Shown: one piece after another, positions 4,708-5,203 of the stretch
Layout of the letters: every line of letters starts with the position of its first letter
Position numbering within the stretch: position 1 is the stretch's first letter
Source of the DNA: Nostoc cf. edaphicum LEGE 07299
Lineage (GTDB): Bacteria > Cyanobacteriota > Cyanobacteriia > Cyanobacteriales > Nostocaceae
NCBI RefSeq assembly: GCF_015207245.1
Contig: NZ_JADEXF010000339.1
Location: forward strand, 1 to 5,203
Reading direction: 5' to 3'
Length of the DNA: 5,203 bases
The notes under the pieces: generated by a model
What the model was told of the DNA's origin: nothing
The model's input: the letters and a program-made list of their open reading frames with translations, nothing else
The model's database searches: none
Program-made: the position numbers and the translations under genes

Positions 4708-5203
4708 TTGACCGTGGAATTATTAACACTACAAGGACAACCAGCAAGTATTCTCGGTTTGGCAGGGCAACAGTCGATGGATGCTGCAACTGTTTTGTTG
4801 GCATTTGAGGCGGGAATCAATTACTTTTTCTTTTACAATTTAGAATCTGAAAACTTTTTGGGTGGCTTACAATCTTTGTTGCTAACAAAGCGTGAGCAAG
4901 TCTTGGTGGCAACGGGGAGTGAAAACCGAGATATACAATCTTTACGCAATTACTTGGACTCTGTGCGCCATCGCCTAGATGTCGAGCAGTTGGATGTGTT
5001 TTTTATTGAATATGTCTCCCCTGCTGATGACATGACCCAGGTTCAGGTGTTGCTTGATGAACTTCGTTTGTGGAAGGACTCTGGAGTTGTGCGCTATGTG
5101 GGAGTCACCACACACAATCGAGCCATCGCATTAGAAATGATAGAACGTCATCAGTGTGATGTGTTGATGCACCGTTACAATATGGCACATCGTCAGGCTG
5201 AAA
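4708..5203 (+). CDS. Aldo/keto-reductase-like protein, 3' end outside window; catalytic tetrad absent
   Basis: The first 165 codons are present and the frame is open to the window edge. Family pattern: LLAFEAGINYF (30-40; family AlelGinffDTA), EQVLVATG (63-70; family devviaTK), EQLDVFFIEYVSP (93-105; family dyiDlyqlHrpd), SGVVRYVGVTTHNRAIALEM (125-144; family GkiraiGvSN) and YNMAHRQAE (157-165). These are the first two thirds of an NADPH-dependent aldo/keto reductase barrel. By this alignment the tetrad Asp, Tyr, Lys and His is replaced by Phe41, Glu46, Gly70 and Glu101. Ordinary oxidoreductase chemistry is therefore unlikely, and a binding or regulatory role is an inference. The cofactor region lies beyond the edge. 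Start: TTG at 4708 or GTG at 4714. No ATG precedes the family homology, the in-frame TAA at 4693-4695 limits the upstream end, and no clear SD is present. Confidence 0.8.
   Translation, partial: MTVELLTLQGQPASILGLAGQQSMDAATVLLAFEAGINYFFFYNLESENFLGGLQSLLLTKREQVLVATGSENRDIQSLRNYLDSVRHRLDVEQLDVFFIEYVSPADDMTQVQVLLDELRLWKDSGVVRYVGVTTHNRAIALEMIERHQCDVLMHRYNMAHRQAE

Noticed and set aside
1..5203. CRISPR array, tRNA, rRNA, intact insertion sequence or defence cluster
   Set aside because: No direct repeats with spacers of CRISPR size, no cloverleaf, no transposase ORF and no recognised defence gene were seen on either strand. The only arrays are heptamers.

Overview
The window looks like chromosomal DNA of a filamentous, probably heterocyst-forming cyanobacterium (Nostoc/Anabaena/Calothrix type). 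The evidence is the strongly cyanobacterial character of all six proteins, three perfect HIP1 octamers (GCGATCGC at 286, 1321 and 2078), tandem heptamer repeats of the STRR kind in spacers, and a decayed xisI-type gene, a family that is expanded in Nostocales. Species was not determined.

Left part, all on the minus strand: pgl (6-phosphogluconolactonase, 52-774), a 265-bp spacer with an NtcA-like palindrome, rph (RNase PH, 1040-1783), a 124-bp spacer carrying three different heptamer arrays, and an adenylate-kinase-like P-loop kinase (1908-2531) that starts at GTG. Centre: a 343-bp divergent spacer (2532-2874). Right part, plus strand: a CobO/CobA-like P-loop protein whose Walker A motif is gone (2875-3411), then 56 bp further dcd (dCTP deaminase, GTG start, 3468-4067). 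A 640-bp stretch without an intact gene follows (4068-4707). It holds a frameshifted, stop-ridden xisI remnant and a second, unidentified decayed reading frame, both on the minus strand. An aldo/keto-reductase-like gene starts at about 4708 and runs off the right edge.

The genes are mostly housekeeping functions: NADPH production through the oxidative pentose phosphate route (pgl), tRNA 3'-end trimming (rph) and nucleotide metabolism (adk-like, dcd). They do not form one obvious pathway, and the spacers suggest several transcription units.

The most notable theme is that three of the six proteins keep a recognisable fold but have lost or remodelled the family's active site. The CobO-like protein has no P-loop, the aldo/keto-reductase-like protein lacks all four tetrad residues, and the adenylate-kinase-like protein has almost no LID but an enlarged NMP-binding region. 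I see no clearly new multi-gene system. These altered enzymes and the xisI graveyard are the best leads.
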